A DNA stretch of 64,000 bases, taken from an uncultured bacterium (lineage in GTDB: Bacteria; Bacteroidota; Bacteroidia; Bacteroidales; UBA932). The stretch is taken from contig CASGCS010000020.1 in assembly GCA_949300025.1 (NCBI GenBank), forward strand, positions 48,363 to 112,362, in the 5' to 3' direction. The notes beneath the pieces were generated by a model. The model did no database searches, was not told the DNA's origin, and saw nothing but the letters and a program-made list of their open reading frames with translations. Below, piece after piece: positions 8,953-17,229 of the stretch. Positions within the stretch are counted from its first letter, which is position 1. Each line of letters begins with the position of its first letter. The position numbers were made by a program, and so were the translations under genes.

Positions 8953-9549
8953 ATGAGCATGGATATGGATCGTGTGAGCTACGCGCTCGGGATGAGCGTT
9001 GCCAACAATATAAAGGCTTCCGGAGTAAAGAATCTCAAGGTTGCGGACTTTGCCGCTGCGATGGAGGATATTTTTGCCGGAAAGAGGTGCAGAATGGAGG
9101 CGCATGAGGCGCAGGAACTCTTGAACGGCTTCTTCAGGGAGCTGCAGCAGTCGCAGATAAGGGAGATGAAAGAGGAGGGTGAGAAGTTTCTTGCAGAAAA
9201 CGGCAGGAAAGAGGGGGTTGTCACTCTTCCGAGCGGCTTGCAGTACAAAGTCCTGAAAGAGGGCAAGGGGGCGAAACCTGCGGCGGAGGGGAAGGTGAAG
9301 TGCCATTATGAGGGAAAACTTGTAAACGGCACGGTGTTCGACAGTTCCTATGCACGCAATGCTCCGGCAGTATTTCCTGTAAACGGAGTAATCCAGGGAT
9401 GGGTAGAGGCTCTGCAGCTTATGAATGAAGGTTCTCAGTGGGAGTTGTATATCCCGTACAACCTTGCATACGGCGAGAGGGGTGCTGGAGAGTCCATTCC
9501 TCCATATGCGGCCCTTGTCTTCAAGGTGGAACTCTTGGAGGTGCTGTAG
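8953..9549 (+). CDS. FKBP-type peptidyl-prolyl cis-trans isomerase
   Basis: The 198-residue protein has an N-terminal FKBP dimerisation domain (about 5-85, starting RVSYALGMSVANNIK as in FkpA/FklB/Mip) and a C-terminal FKBP domain (about 100-198) with the active-site strand VKCHYEGKLVNGTVFDSS and the IPYNLAYGERGAG loop. It isomerises Xaa-Pro bonds during folding. No signal peptide is visible, which resembles cytoplasmic FklB more than periplasmic FkpA. It lies 34 nt after the M13 peptidase gene and 67 nt before the GH3 gene, so co-transcription is possible. Confidence 0.92.
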   Translation: MSMDMDRVSYALGMSVANNIKASGVKNLKVADFAAAMEDIFAGKRCRMEAHEAQELLNGFFRELQQSQIREMKEEGEKFLAENGRKEGVVTLPSGLQYKVLKEGKGAKPAAEGKVKCHYEGKLVNGTVFDSSYARNAPAVFPVNGVIQGWVEALQLMNEGSQWELYIPYNLAYGERGAGESIPPYAALVFKVELLEVL

Positions 9550-9616
9550 TATAGGCGGTCGGGAATGGTGTCTGGGCAGTTCTCTGTCGGGATACCTAAT
9601 TATAAATCTGCAAATT

Positions 9617-11920
9617 ATGAAACTGAAAAATCCTCTGCTCTGTGCAATTATGGGTGTAATGGTTCTAATTTCTTGTGATATGCAGAAATGGAAAGAGAGC
9701 GAATGCGACGGCTACCGTCTGATTACCCAGAAGGGCGGGGCAACGCTCGGTTATTCTCCGGAATCGGGGATAAAAATCATTTGCCGCGACGGATATGCCT
9801 TCAAGGATCTTGACGGCGACGGTGAACTGGATATCTACGAGGACTGGCGCCTGCCGGCAGAAAAGCGGGCGGAGGACCTTGCAGGCAAACTCTCCATTGA
9901 GGAGATTGCCGGGCTGATGCTCTACAGCAACCATCAGGCGATACCGGCAACTTCTTACGATGTCTCTCCATACAACGGAAAGCCCTATTCGGCAGGAGAG
10001 GCAAAGCCTTGGGAGATTACGGACCACCAGAAAAAGTTTCTTAAAGACGACCATCTGCGCCATATTCTGGTTACCATCATAGAATCTCCAGAGGTGGCGG
10101 CACGTTGGAACAATGCCGTACAGGCTTATGTGGAGGGGCTGGGCCACGGGATTCCTGCAAATAATTCATCGGACCCGCGGCACTCTGCAAAGGCAGATGA
10201 CGAGTTCAACGCCGGAGGAGGCGGAAAGATTTCCACATGGCCCTCCACTTTGGGGCTGGCCGCCACATTCTCTCCGCAACTGATGGAGAGGTTCGGTGAA
10301 ATTGCATCGGAGGAGTGCCGGGCGCTGGGTTTTGCAACTGCCCTCTCTCCGCAGATAGATATAGCCACAGACCCGCGCTGGTACCGTTTCAGCAGTACCA
10401 TGGGCGAAGACCCGAGGCTTGCCGCAGATTTGGCGCGCGCCTACTGCGACGGATTCCAAACTTCAAAGGGAGATGCAGAGATTTCAGGCGGCTGGGGCTA
10501 TCGGAGTGTGAATGCAATGGCAAAGCACTGGCCGGGCGGAGGCGCATGCGAGAGCGGCCGCGATGCTCATTACGGCTTTGGCAAGTACGCTGTCTATCCC
10601 AATGGAAATATTGCGTTGCACAAGATCCCCTTTTTGGAGGGTGCATTCAAACTGAAAGGCAAGACGGGAGCCGCTTCGGCTGTCATGCCTTATTATACTA
10701 TTTCTTACGGACAGGGAAGCGAGAATGTCGCAAACTGTTATGACCCGGACATCATTACCCGCCAGTTGCGAAAGGAGGCGGGTTACGACGGCGTTATCTG
10801 CACAGACTGGGTCGTTACGGCTGATGAACTGCATCCCGGCATTCACGGTGGAAAGCCGTGGGGAGTGGAACATCTTACCGTAGCGGAGCGGCATTATAAG
10901 GCGCTTATGGCAGGTGTAGACCAGTTCGGCGGTAACAATGATATGAAACCTGTCCTGGAGGCATACAGGATGGGAGTGGAGGAGCATGGTGAGGAGTGGA
11001 TGCAGGCGCGTATGAGAGCCTCCGCCCGCCGCCTTCTGCTAAATATATTCAGGACGGGGCTGTTTGAAAATCCATATCTAGACCCTGCGCATACCGTTGA
11101 GGTTGTAGGTTGCCCCGAATATATGGCGGAGGGGTATCAGGCGCAGGTGAAGAGTACCGTAATGCTCAAGAACCATAACAACGTGCTCCCTTTGAAGGGA
11201 AGGAAAAAGGCGTATATTCCACAGCGTTACTGTCCGGAGTACAAAAACTTCTGGGGCGGCACCGTGCCGGAGAGCAAAGTGGCACCGGTGAGCGCGTCAC
11301 TGGGGTCAAAATATTTCGACCTTGTGGATAACCCGGAGGAGGCAGATGTGGCGTTGGTTTTCATAGAATCGCCCAAGGGCGGCTGGGGCTACAGCATGGA
11401 TGACGTAAAGAACGGCGGTAACGGTTATCTGCCTATCAGCCTGCAATATAATGACTATACTGCAACTTCGGCCCGTCAGACGAGCATTGCAGGAGGTGAC
11501 CCTTACGAGAATTTTACCAACCGCAGCTATCGCGGCAAATCAACCTCTACTGCAAACAGGTGCGATATGGAACTTGTGGTGAATACCAAAAAGGCGATGG
11601 GCGGGCGTCCGGTGATTGTTTCCGTAAAGATAAGCAACCCGCTTGTGATGAAAGAGATAGAGCCTTATGCAGATGCCCTCTTCGTTACATTCAACGTGCA
11701 GAATCAGGTTATCCTCGATCTGGCAACCGGCAGGTACGAACCTTCGGGACTGCTTCCGTTCCAGATGCCGGCCGATATGGAGACAGTCGAGGCTCAGGCA
11801 GAAGATACCCCGCGCGATATGCGCTGCCATACCGACTCCGACGGCCATACATACGACTTTGCCTACGGCATGAACTGGAGCGGTGTCATCAAGGACAAGA
11901 GGACCGAGAGGTATAATTAA
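9617..11920 (+). CDS. Glycoside hydrolase family 3 lipoprotein
   Basis: The 767-residue lipoprotein (signal ending in LISC) has the GH3 N-terminal TIM barrel and C-terminal alpha/beta sandwich. The nucleophile is probably D397 in CTDWVVTADE, following GYDGVI. The KHWPGGGACESGRDAH segment is the conserved substrate loop. GH3 enzymes remove terminal beta-linked glucose, xylose or similar sugars; specificity is unknown. The ATG at 9617 gives the lipoprotein signal; an upstream in-frame start inside the FKBP gene was rejected. A dockerin-like DLDGDGELDIYEDWRLP stretch occurs just after the signal region, which may be a calcium-binding loop. Confidence 0.9.
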   Translation: MKLKNPLLCAIMGVMVLISCDMQKWKESECDGYRLITQKGGATLGYSPESGIKIICRDGYAFKDLDGDGELDIYEDWRLPAEKRAEDLAGKLSIEEIAGLMLYSNHQAIPATSYDVSPYNGKPYSAGEAKPWEITDHQKKFLKDDHLRHILVTIIESPEVAARWNNAVQAYVEGLGHGIPANNSSDPRHSAKADDEFNAGGGGKISTWPSTLGLAATFSPQLMERFGEIASEECRALGFATALSPQIDIATDPRWYRFSSTMGEDPRLAADLARAYCDGFQTSKGDAEISGGWGYRSVNAMAKHWPGGGACESGRDAHYGFGKYAVYPNGNIALHKIPFLEGAFKLKGKTGAASAVMPYYTISYGQGSENVANCYDPDIITRQLRKEAGYDGVICTDWVVTADELHPGIHGGKPWGVEHLTVAERHYKALMAGVDQFGGNNDMKPVLEAYRMGVEEHGEEWMQARMRASARRLLLNIFRTGLFENPYLDPAHTVEVVGCPEYMAEGYQAQVKSTVMLKNHNNVLPLKGRKKAYIPQRYCPEYKNFWGGTVPESKVAPVSASLGSKYFDLVDNPEEADVALVFIESPKGGWGYSMDDVKNGGNGYLPISLQYNDYTATSARQTSIAGGDPYENFTNRSYRGKSTSTANRCDMELVVNTKKAMGGRPVIVSVKISNPLVMKEIEPYADALFVTFNVQNQVILDLATGRYEPSGLLPFQMPADMETVEAQAEDTPRDMRCHTDSDGHTYDFAYGMNWSGVIKDKRTERYN

Positions 11921-11922
11921 AA

Positions 11923-12111
11923 TCATAAAGGCCGAAGTTCCACCGTCATTCCCATCGCTGCTGCTATTTTGTAAAGTGTTGCTACTGTAGGAATTGTCAG
12001 CCCTCGCTCTATCCTGGAAATATACCCTTTGTCTGCACCTATGCGCTTAGCAAGTTCTGCTTGTGTAAGTCCTGCATTTTTTCTGGCATCAAGGAGAATC
12101 TGCGCATTGTA
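11923..12111 (-). pseudogene. HTH (XRE/HigA-type) antitoxin remnant
   Basis: The minus-strand frame encodes 62 residues forming a complete XRE helix-turn-helix (ARKNAGLTQAELAKRIG, then KGYISRIERGLTIPTVATLYKI) and ending AAAMGMTVELRPL. This is the C-terminal part of HigA-like antitoxins. There is no start codon: two stop codons in tandem lie directly upstream in frame, and the usual N-terminal 20-40 residues are absent. No toxin gene is adjacent. It is best read as a decayed toxin-antitoxin remnant, just 2 nt from the end of the convergent GH3 gene. It accounts for part of the 353-nt gap between GH3 and the GGGtGRT gene. Confidence 0.75.
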
Positions 12112-12140
12112 TTATTATAAAACTAAAAAGTTCAGACGTG

Positions 12141-12183
12141 AACAAACAAAAAGTCTCCATAACTTCAAAAGTTACAGAGACTT
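12141..12183 (-). terminator. Rho-independent terminator of the GGGtGRT operon
   Basis: A 15-bp stem (12151-12183, closed by G-U pairs only on the minus strand) is followed on that strand by TTTGTTTGTT. It lies 91 nt past the stop of the GGGtGRT gene and separates it from the HTH remnant. Confidence 0.75.
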
Positions 12184-12273
12184 GTTATTTCATTCATAAA
12201 ATTGTATGAATGGATGGATTTCAAGGCTTGCGAACGGGCATAACGCAGAAAGCCGCCATTCAGGCAATTTTGA

Positions 12274-13287
12274 TTACTTGCTGAGTGCAGTAGCCACATC
12301 CACAGCGACAGCCACGGTACATCCGACCATAGGGTTGTTTCCTATTCCGAGGAATCCCATCATTTCAACGTGGGCGGGAACAGATGATGAACCTGCAAAC
12401 TGTGCATCAGAGTGCATACGGCCCATGGTGTCGGTCATACCGTATGAAGCGGGACCTGCCGCCATGTTGTCGGGGTGAAGTGTTCTTCCCGTACCGCCGC
12501 CCGATGCAACAGAAAAATAGGGTTTGCCTGCAAGAGTTCTCTCTTTCTTGTAGGTACCTGCAACAGGATGCTGGAAACGGGTGGGATTTGTAGAGTTACC
12601 TGTAATGGATACATCTACGCCCTCTTTCCACATGATTGCAACGCCTTCGCGTACATCGTCTGCACCATAGCAGCGAACCTTTGCGCGGGGACCGTCTGAA
12701 TAGGGAATCTCACGCACAATCTTGAGTTCTGATGTAAAGTAATCGAACTCTGTCTGAACGTATGTAAAGCCGTTGATTCTGGAAATAATCTGTGCGGCAT
12801 CCTTTCCAAGTCCGTTGAGAATGCAGCGCAGGGGTTCTTTTCTAACTTTGTCTGCCTTTGCCGCAATCTTGATGGCGCCTTCGGCAGCAGCGAACGATTC
12901 GTGGCCCGCGAGGAATGCGAAGCATTTTGTCTCCTCTCTCAAAAGGCGTGCAGCAAGGTTGCCGTGCCCCAGACCTACTTTTCTGTCATCTGCAACTGAA
13001 CCGGGGATGCAGAATGACTGCAAACCTATTCCTATGGCTTCGGCAGCATCTGCCGCATTCTTGCAGCCTTTCTTTATTGCAATGGCAGCTCCCACCACAT
13101 AAGCCCATTTTGCATTCTCGAAACAGATGGGCTGTGTCTCCTCGCAAGTTTTGTAGGGGTCTATTCCATATTTGTCGCAAATCTGGTTTGCCTCCTCTAT
13201 GCTTGAAATGCCGTTTTCGCTCAGCGCCTTGTTTATCTGCGCCATTCTACGGTCCTGACTCTCGAATTTAACTTCTCTTATAGCCAT
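12274..13287 (-). CDS. GGGtGRT protein
   Basis: The 337-residue protein belongs to the family named for the motif seen here as SGGGTGRTLHPDNMA near residue 266. It has no signal peptide. Several conserved Cys occur (QICDKYGIDPYKTCEETQPICF, QSFCIPG). The family is uncharacterised but widely found next to NifU-like scaffold genes in anaerobes. Here it lies directly downstream of such a gene (15-nt gap), so a two-protein system handling iron-sulfur clusters is inferred. The operon has a -7 box upstream and a terminator downstream, so it forms its own unit. Confidence 0.85.
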   Translation of the reverse strand: MAIREVKFESQDRRMAQINKALSENGISSIEEANQICDKYGIDPYKTCEETQPICFENAKWAYVVGAAIAIKKGCKNAADAAEAIGIGLQSFCIPGSVADDRKVGLGHGNLAARLLREETKCFAFLAGHESFAAAEGAIKIAAKADKVRKEPLRCILNGLGKDAAQIISRINGFTYVQTEFDYFTSELKIVREIPYSDGPRAKVRCYGADDVREGVAIMWKEGVDVSITGNSTNPTRFQHPVAGTYKKERTLAGKPYFSVASGGGTGRTLHPDNMAAGPASYGMTDTMGRMHSDAQFAGSSSVPAHVEMMGFLGIGNNPMVGCTVAVAVDVATALSK

Positions 13288-13302
13288 TTTCTTTCCTCCT
13301 AA

Positions 13303-14004
13303 TTATTCGTTACGTGGGTCAATGTATTTAACAGCACCCTGCTCAGCAGTAAAACGGCCATAAGTACCGGTAACTTTCTTTAATGCCTCGTTAGCATCTG
13401 TGCCTTTCTTTACTTCTTCCATGAACTTGCCGAGATGGACAAATTCGTAACCGCAGATTTCATCGTTCTTGTCGAGTGCGACTCTGTTTATATAGCCCTC
13501 CGTCATTTCAAGGTAGCGGGGACCTTTTGCCAAAGTTCCGTAGAGCGTTCCCACCTGGCTTCTGAGCCCTTTTCCCAAATCTTCGAGTCCGGCGCCTATC
13601 ATAAGGCCGCCCTCGGAGAAGGCAGACTGTGTACGTCCGTAAACAATCTGCAGGAAGAGTTCACGCATTGCTGTATTGATTGCATCGCATACCAGGTCTG
13701 TATTCAAAGCTTCAAGTATGGTTTTACCGGGCAATATCTCAGATGCCATTGCTGCTGAATGGGTCATTCCCGAGCAACCGATAGTCTCTACCAGAGCCTC
13801 TTGTATAACACCGTCTTTTACATTTAATGTAAGTTTGCATGCTCCCTGCTGAGGTGCGCACCAACCGATTCCGTGGGTCAGTCCGGAAATATCCTTTATT
13901 TCTCTGGCCTTTACCCACTTGCCCTCTTCGGGAATAGGAGCCGGACCATGGTTCGGTCCCTTCTTTACAACACACATGTGCTGTACTTCATGTGAATAAA
14001 TCAT
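13303..14004 (-). CDS. NifU-like iron-sulfur scaffold-type protein
   Basis: The 233-residue protein resembles an IscU/NifU N-terminal scaffold domain with extra N- and C-terminal parts. WCAPQQGACKLTLNVKDG and ETIGCSGMTHSAAMA give Cys residues in scaffold-like positions. The spacing differs from true IscU, so it is a divergent member. It is the first gene of a two-gene unit with the GGGtGRT protein. Known biology: scaffold proteins assemble transient 2Fe-2S or 4Fe-4S clusters. Which enzyme it serves here is not known; the anaerobic 4Fe-4S enzymes of the cell, such as PFOR, are possible clients. Confidence 0.78.
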   Translation of the reverse strand: MIYSHEVQHMCVVKKGPNHGPAPIPEEGKWVKAREIKDISGLTHGIGWCAPQQGACKLTLNVKDGVIQEALVETIGCSGMTHSAAMASEILPGKTILEALNTDLVCDAINTAMRELFLQIVYGRTQSAFSEGGLMIGAGLEDLGKGLRSQVGTLYGTLAKGPRYLEMTEGYINRVALDKNDEICGYEFVHLGKFMEEVKKGTDANEALKKVTGTYGRFTAEQGAVKYIDPRNE

Positions 14005-14038
14005 AATGCTCTAGAATTAATTTAATTTTGCGATGCCG

Positions 14039-14046
14039 CAAAGATA
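14039..14046 (-). promoter_or_regulatory. -7 box of the NifU-like/GGGtGRT operon
   Basis: The minus strand reads TATCTTTG, a full match to TAnnTTTG, 35 nt before the ATG at 14004. The -33 element is not clear. Confidence 0.55.
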
Positions 14047-14091
14047 GTGTATTTTTACAATCTAACATTGTAACATCTTTACACTTCATTT

Positions 14092-16227
14092 ATGAGAAAC
14101 AAATTTTTAACAATTATGGCAATTGCACCGGTTCTTTGTACTTCATGCGGCAGCGGCACTGTTGGGAGTGCGGAGATAATATCGAAACAGACAATAGAGG
14201 TTTCCGACGGACAATATACTCCTGAAATAATGCACATGCTCGGGAAGGTAAGCGACCCGCAGCTCTCGCCCGACGGTACAAGGATACTGTATGGCGTAGC
14301 ATATACCTCGGTTGAGCAGAACAAGAGCAACAGGGAACTTTTTATAATGAATGCAGACGGCAGCGGAAATCACCGTATTACAAATAGTGCGGAGAGCGAG
14401 AACAACGCCCGCTGGATTGAGAACGGAGAGAGGATAGCCTTCCTGCGCGGAGGCCAGATATGGGTCGCAGATGCAGATGGCGGCAATGCAAGGCAGGTTT
14501 CCGATGTAAAAAAGGGGATAGATGCCTTTGAGTTCGCCCCATCGGGAGACAAACTCATTTATATGAGTAACGTAAAGTCTGCAACAAAACCCTCTGATCT
14601 TTACCCCGACCTGGACAAGTCGGATGCCAGAATCATTACCGGCCTGATGTACCGCCACTGGGACCATTTCGTTGAGGAGATACCCCATACCTTTGTGGCC
14701 CCGTTCGATGGCAGCTCGGTAGGAGAGGGGCGCGACATTCTTGACGGTGAACCGTATGAACTCCCGACCCTGCCCTTCGGCGGACTGGAGCAGCTTGCCT
14801 GGAGCCCGGACTCTAAATATATTGCATATTCATGCAGGAAGCTGACGGGCAAGGAGTATGCCTTCTCTACCAATACGGATATTTATCTATATGATATTCA
14901 GACTGGAAGCAGTATAAACCTCACCGAGGGAATGATGGGATACGATACCAATCCTCTCTTTTCTCCCGACGGAAGGTATCTTGCATGGCTGAGCATGGAG
15001 AGGGCCGGATATGAGGCGGACAAGAACAGGCTCTTTATAATGGATATGCAAAGCCGGCAGATGAGAGAGCTGTCGGCAGACTATAAATATAATGTCGAAA
15101 GCATAACATGGGCTCCGGAATCTGACAAAATCTACTTTACCTCGTGCATCAATGCAGTGGAGGCCATTCTGGAGGTGGATATAGATAAGGATTGCACTCT
15201 GAAATACAAGCCGGCAAAGGGTGAGAAGACCTCCGACATTCATCTGGGCAACGGTGTGAGAAGAATTACCGCGGAGAACGTGATGTCTGATTTTTCTCCC
15301 GTACAGGTGATGGCAGGCCGGGGCAAGCTTCTTGCAACATATACTTCGATGCTCCATCCGGCCGAGATTGTGACCGTAGATATTGCAGACGGGACAGTGA
15401 TACAACTTTCGTTCGAAAACAGCGGGACGCTCGAAAAGCTCAAGGCCCCGACAATGGAAGAGCGTTGGATAACAACCGTAGACGGCAAGCAGATGCATGA
15501 ATGGGTGCTCTATCCGCCCGAATTCGACAAGAGCAAAAAATATCCGGTCATTCTTATCTGTCTCGGAGGTCCGCAGGGAACGGCAAGCCAGGGCTGGTCT
15601 ACAAGGTGGAACTACAGGCTTATTGCATCGCAGGGCTATATTGTCGTAATTCCCAACAGACGCGGCACTTCGGCTTTCGGCCAGGAGTGGTGCGAGCAGA
15701 TTTCCGGCGATTACATAGGGTTGAACATGCAGGATTACCTGAAGGCGGCGGATGAGATAAGGAAAGAACCCTATGTGGGGAAGATTGCCGCAGCGGGGGC
15801 AAGTTACGGCGGATATTCGATATACAATCTGGCCGGAATACATGAGGGCCGGTTCTCAGCCTTTTTGGCGCATGCAGGAATTTTCAACCAGGAACACATG
15901 TATATGACCACGGAAGAGATGTGGTTTCCTACATGGGATAACGGCGGCGCCCCCTGGGACAGGAATCCTGTAGCGGAGAGACATTATAAAAATTCTCCGC
16001 ACAAATTAATAGGGAAATGGGATACCCCTATATTAATTACGCACGGAGAATTGGATTACAGAGTGCCTGTAGAGCAGGGAATGGCTGCATTCAATGCTGC
16101 CCAGATGATGGGCGTTCCGTCTGAAATGCTTCTCTTCCCCGACGAGAACCACTGGATAAACAAACCGCAGAACTCGATTCTCTGGAACAGGTACTTCTTT
16201 AGTTGGATTGAGAAGTATTGCCGCTGA
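14092..16227 (+). CDS. S9-family prolyl oligopeptidase-type peptidase, probable lipoprotein
   Basis: The 711-residue protein has an N-terminal signal ending near a Cys (VLCTSC, an imperfect lipobox), a beta-propeller domain with TolB/WD40-like repeats (about 40-440, e.g. SDPQLSPDGTRILYG) and a C-terminal alpha/beta hydrolase domain. The catalytic triad is S571 in GASYGGYS, Asp in GELDYRVP and His in DENHW. It resembles dipeptidyl-peptidase/acylaminoacyl-peptidase members that cut short peptides in the periplasm. Its 3' end overlaps the convergent membrane-protein gene. Confidence 0.92.
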   Translation: MRNKFLTIMAIAPVLCTSCGSGTVGSAEIISKQTIEVSDGQYTPEIMHMLGKVSDPQLSPDGTRILYGVAYTSVEQNKSNRELFIMNADGSGNHRITNSAESENNARWIENGERIAFLRGGQIWVADADGGNARQVSDVKKGIDAFEFAPSGDKLIYMSNVKSATKPSDLYPDLDKSDARIITGLMYRHWDHFVEEIPHTFVAPFDGSSVGEGRDILDGEPYELPTLPFGGLEQLAWSPDSKYIAYSCRKLTGKEYAFSTNTDIYLYDIQTGSSINLTEGMMGYDTNPLFSPDGRYLAWLSMERAGYEADKNRLFIMDMQSRQMRELSADYKYNVESITWAPESDKIYFTSCINAVEAILEVDIDKDCTLKYKPAKGEKTSDIHLGNGVRRITAENVMSDFSPVQVMAGRGKLLATYTSMLHPAEIVTVDIADGTVIQLSFENSGTLEKLKAPTMEERWITTVDGKQMHEWVLYPPEFDKSKKYPVILICLGGPQGTASQGWSTRWNYRLIASQGYIVVIPNRRGTSAFGQEWCEQISGDYIGLNMQDYLKAADEIRKEPYVGKIAAAGASYGGYSIYNLAGIHEGRFSAFLAHAGIFNQEHMYMTTEEMWFPTWDNGGAPWDRNPVAERHYKNSPHKLIGKWDTPILITHGELDYRVPVEQGMAAFNAAQMMGVPSEMLLFPDENHWINKPQNSILWNRYFFSWIEKYCR

Positions 16228-16693
16228 TAACGGCAGGATCTTCTATTGGAACATACTCATGCGGAATGTAAGCCTGCATCTGCATGAGTATGAAATTTTT
16301 TGAAGGCGTGGCATAAACTATTGCACGCATGTTGGTACTTCCGCTCTTGATGAGTTTTGCAAGGTTGAGGTCTCCAGACTCTATTGCTGCGTGTATGGCC
16401 TTCTTGTCTTTTGCATCAAAGTAGAATATATGCTCCCTTACCTCCTCGTTTGACGGATTGTAGCAGAGATATTTCTTTGGCTTGATAACGCTTATTATTC
16501 CAATGATGGAGATTACCACTCCTATGCTTTTCATCGCAAAATCTACATTCTTGTTCATTTCCATTGCGAATGCGCATACTATCAGGCACAGGCCGACAAA
16601 TATGTAAATATATGACAAAGCAGAAGTCCTGCTCTTTTTTGAAATGTTGCCGTTTTCTTCTATTACAGATTCAATATTTTTAAAATCACTCAT
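16199..16693 (-). CDS. Hypothetical membrane protein with two TM helices
   Basis: This 164-residue protein has two membrane segments near residues 27-45 and 54-70, then a soluble C-terminal region (about 75-164). The soluble part has an acidic HAAIESGDLNLAKLIKSG stretch that could be a helical repeat. No family was recognised. The ATG at 16693 is preferred over an upstream TTG. The last 29 nt overlap the convergent S9 peptidase gene. A paired palindrome (TACATGTA twice) lies about 35 nt upstream and could be its operator. Confidence 0.6.
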   Translation of the reverse strand: MSDFKNIESVIEENGNISKKSRTSALSYIYIFVGLCLIVCAFAMEMNKNVDFAMKSIGVVISIIGIISVIKPKKYLCYNPSNEEVREHIFYFDAKDKKAIHAAIESGDLNLAKLIKSGSTNMRAIVYATPSKNFILMQMQAYIPHEYVPIEDPAVISGNTSQSN

Positions 16694-16727
16694 AATCAAT
16701 AATTTAAATTAGTTGTTGATAAATTTG

Positions 16728-16748
16728 TACATGTACTGTATACATGTA
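16728..16748. repeat. Two copies of palindrome TACATGTA, 13 nt apart
   Basis: TACATGTA occurs at 16728-16735 and 16741-16748, each copy its own reverse complement, centre to centre 13 nt. The position just upstream of the membrane-protein gene fits a regulator binding site, but no regulator is known. Confidence 0.4.
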
Positions 16749-16815
16749 TGGGGTGCACTGCCGTTGCGGCAGCGCTTTCATTCTTCTGAAGCCTTCATGT
16801 TTCCCGGGAAGAGAA

Positions 16816-17229
16816 TCAACAACGGATTTTATTGAGAGAGATTATATAGTAGTCGGCAGATATTTCATGCAGAAGCGATATTATGGAGATGTCCCATAAT
16901 TTTATATTTTTTGAGATGCAGGGGATTGCAGTGATGCTTTTTTTGAACAGCAGTTGTTTGAGCGAATCGGGGACTTTCCTGAAGTTGGCATTTTGAGAGT
17001 TGTTTTTCTGGCCTGCGTTGTTGCCGAACTGCGGGGCGGTGAAACTGTCGCTCTTTATACATTGTGCCAAAGCCTTTTCCGTATCCTGAATGTAGCCGTT
17101 GTCTGTAACCGGGATGCATAACTGGCTTGAGTACGGTTGGGCGGAATCATCGGCCTTGTCTGTACAAATGTGCTCCGATACGCTATACGCTGTGATAATT
17201 GAGAATAATATGTATAATATTACCTTCAT
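16816..17229 (-). CDS. Small secreted Cys-containing protein coupled to cysS
   Basis: This 137-residue protein has an N-terminal signal peptide ([16 protein letters not shown]) and five Cys in the mature part (contexts EHIC, QLC, AQC, IPC, IRC). No family was recognised. The start at 17229 is chosen because its ATG overlaps the stop codon of cysS (ATGA), implying translational coupling. The middle is rich in Asn and Gln. An even number of disulfides is not possible with five Cys, so one may be free or near the membrane. Confidence 0.5.
   Translation of the reverse strand: MKVILYILFSIITAYSVSEHICTDKADDSAQPYSSQLCIPVTDNGYIQDTEKALAQCIKSDSFTAPQFGNNAGQKNNSQNANFRKVPDSLKQLLFKKSITAIPCISKNIKLWDISIISLLHEISADYYIISLNKIRC

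Noticed and set aside
9425..9616. Earlier start for the GH3 gene
   Set aside because: It lies within the FKBP gene and gives no signal peptide; the ATG at 9617 gives a good lipoprotein signal.
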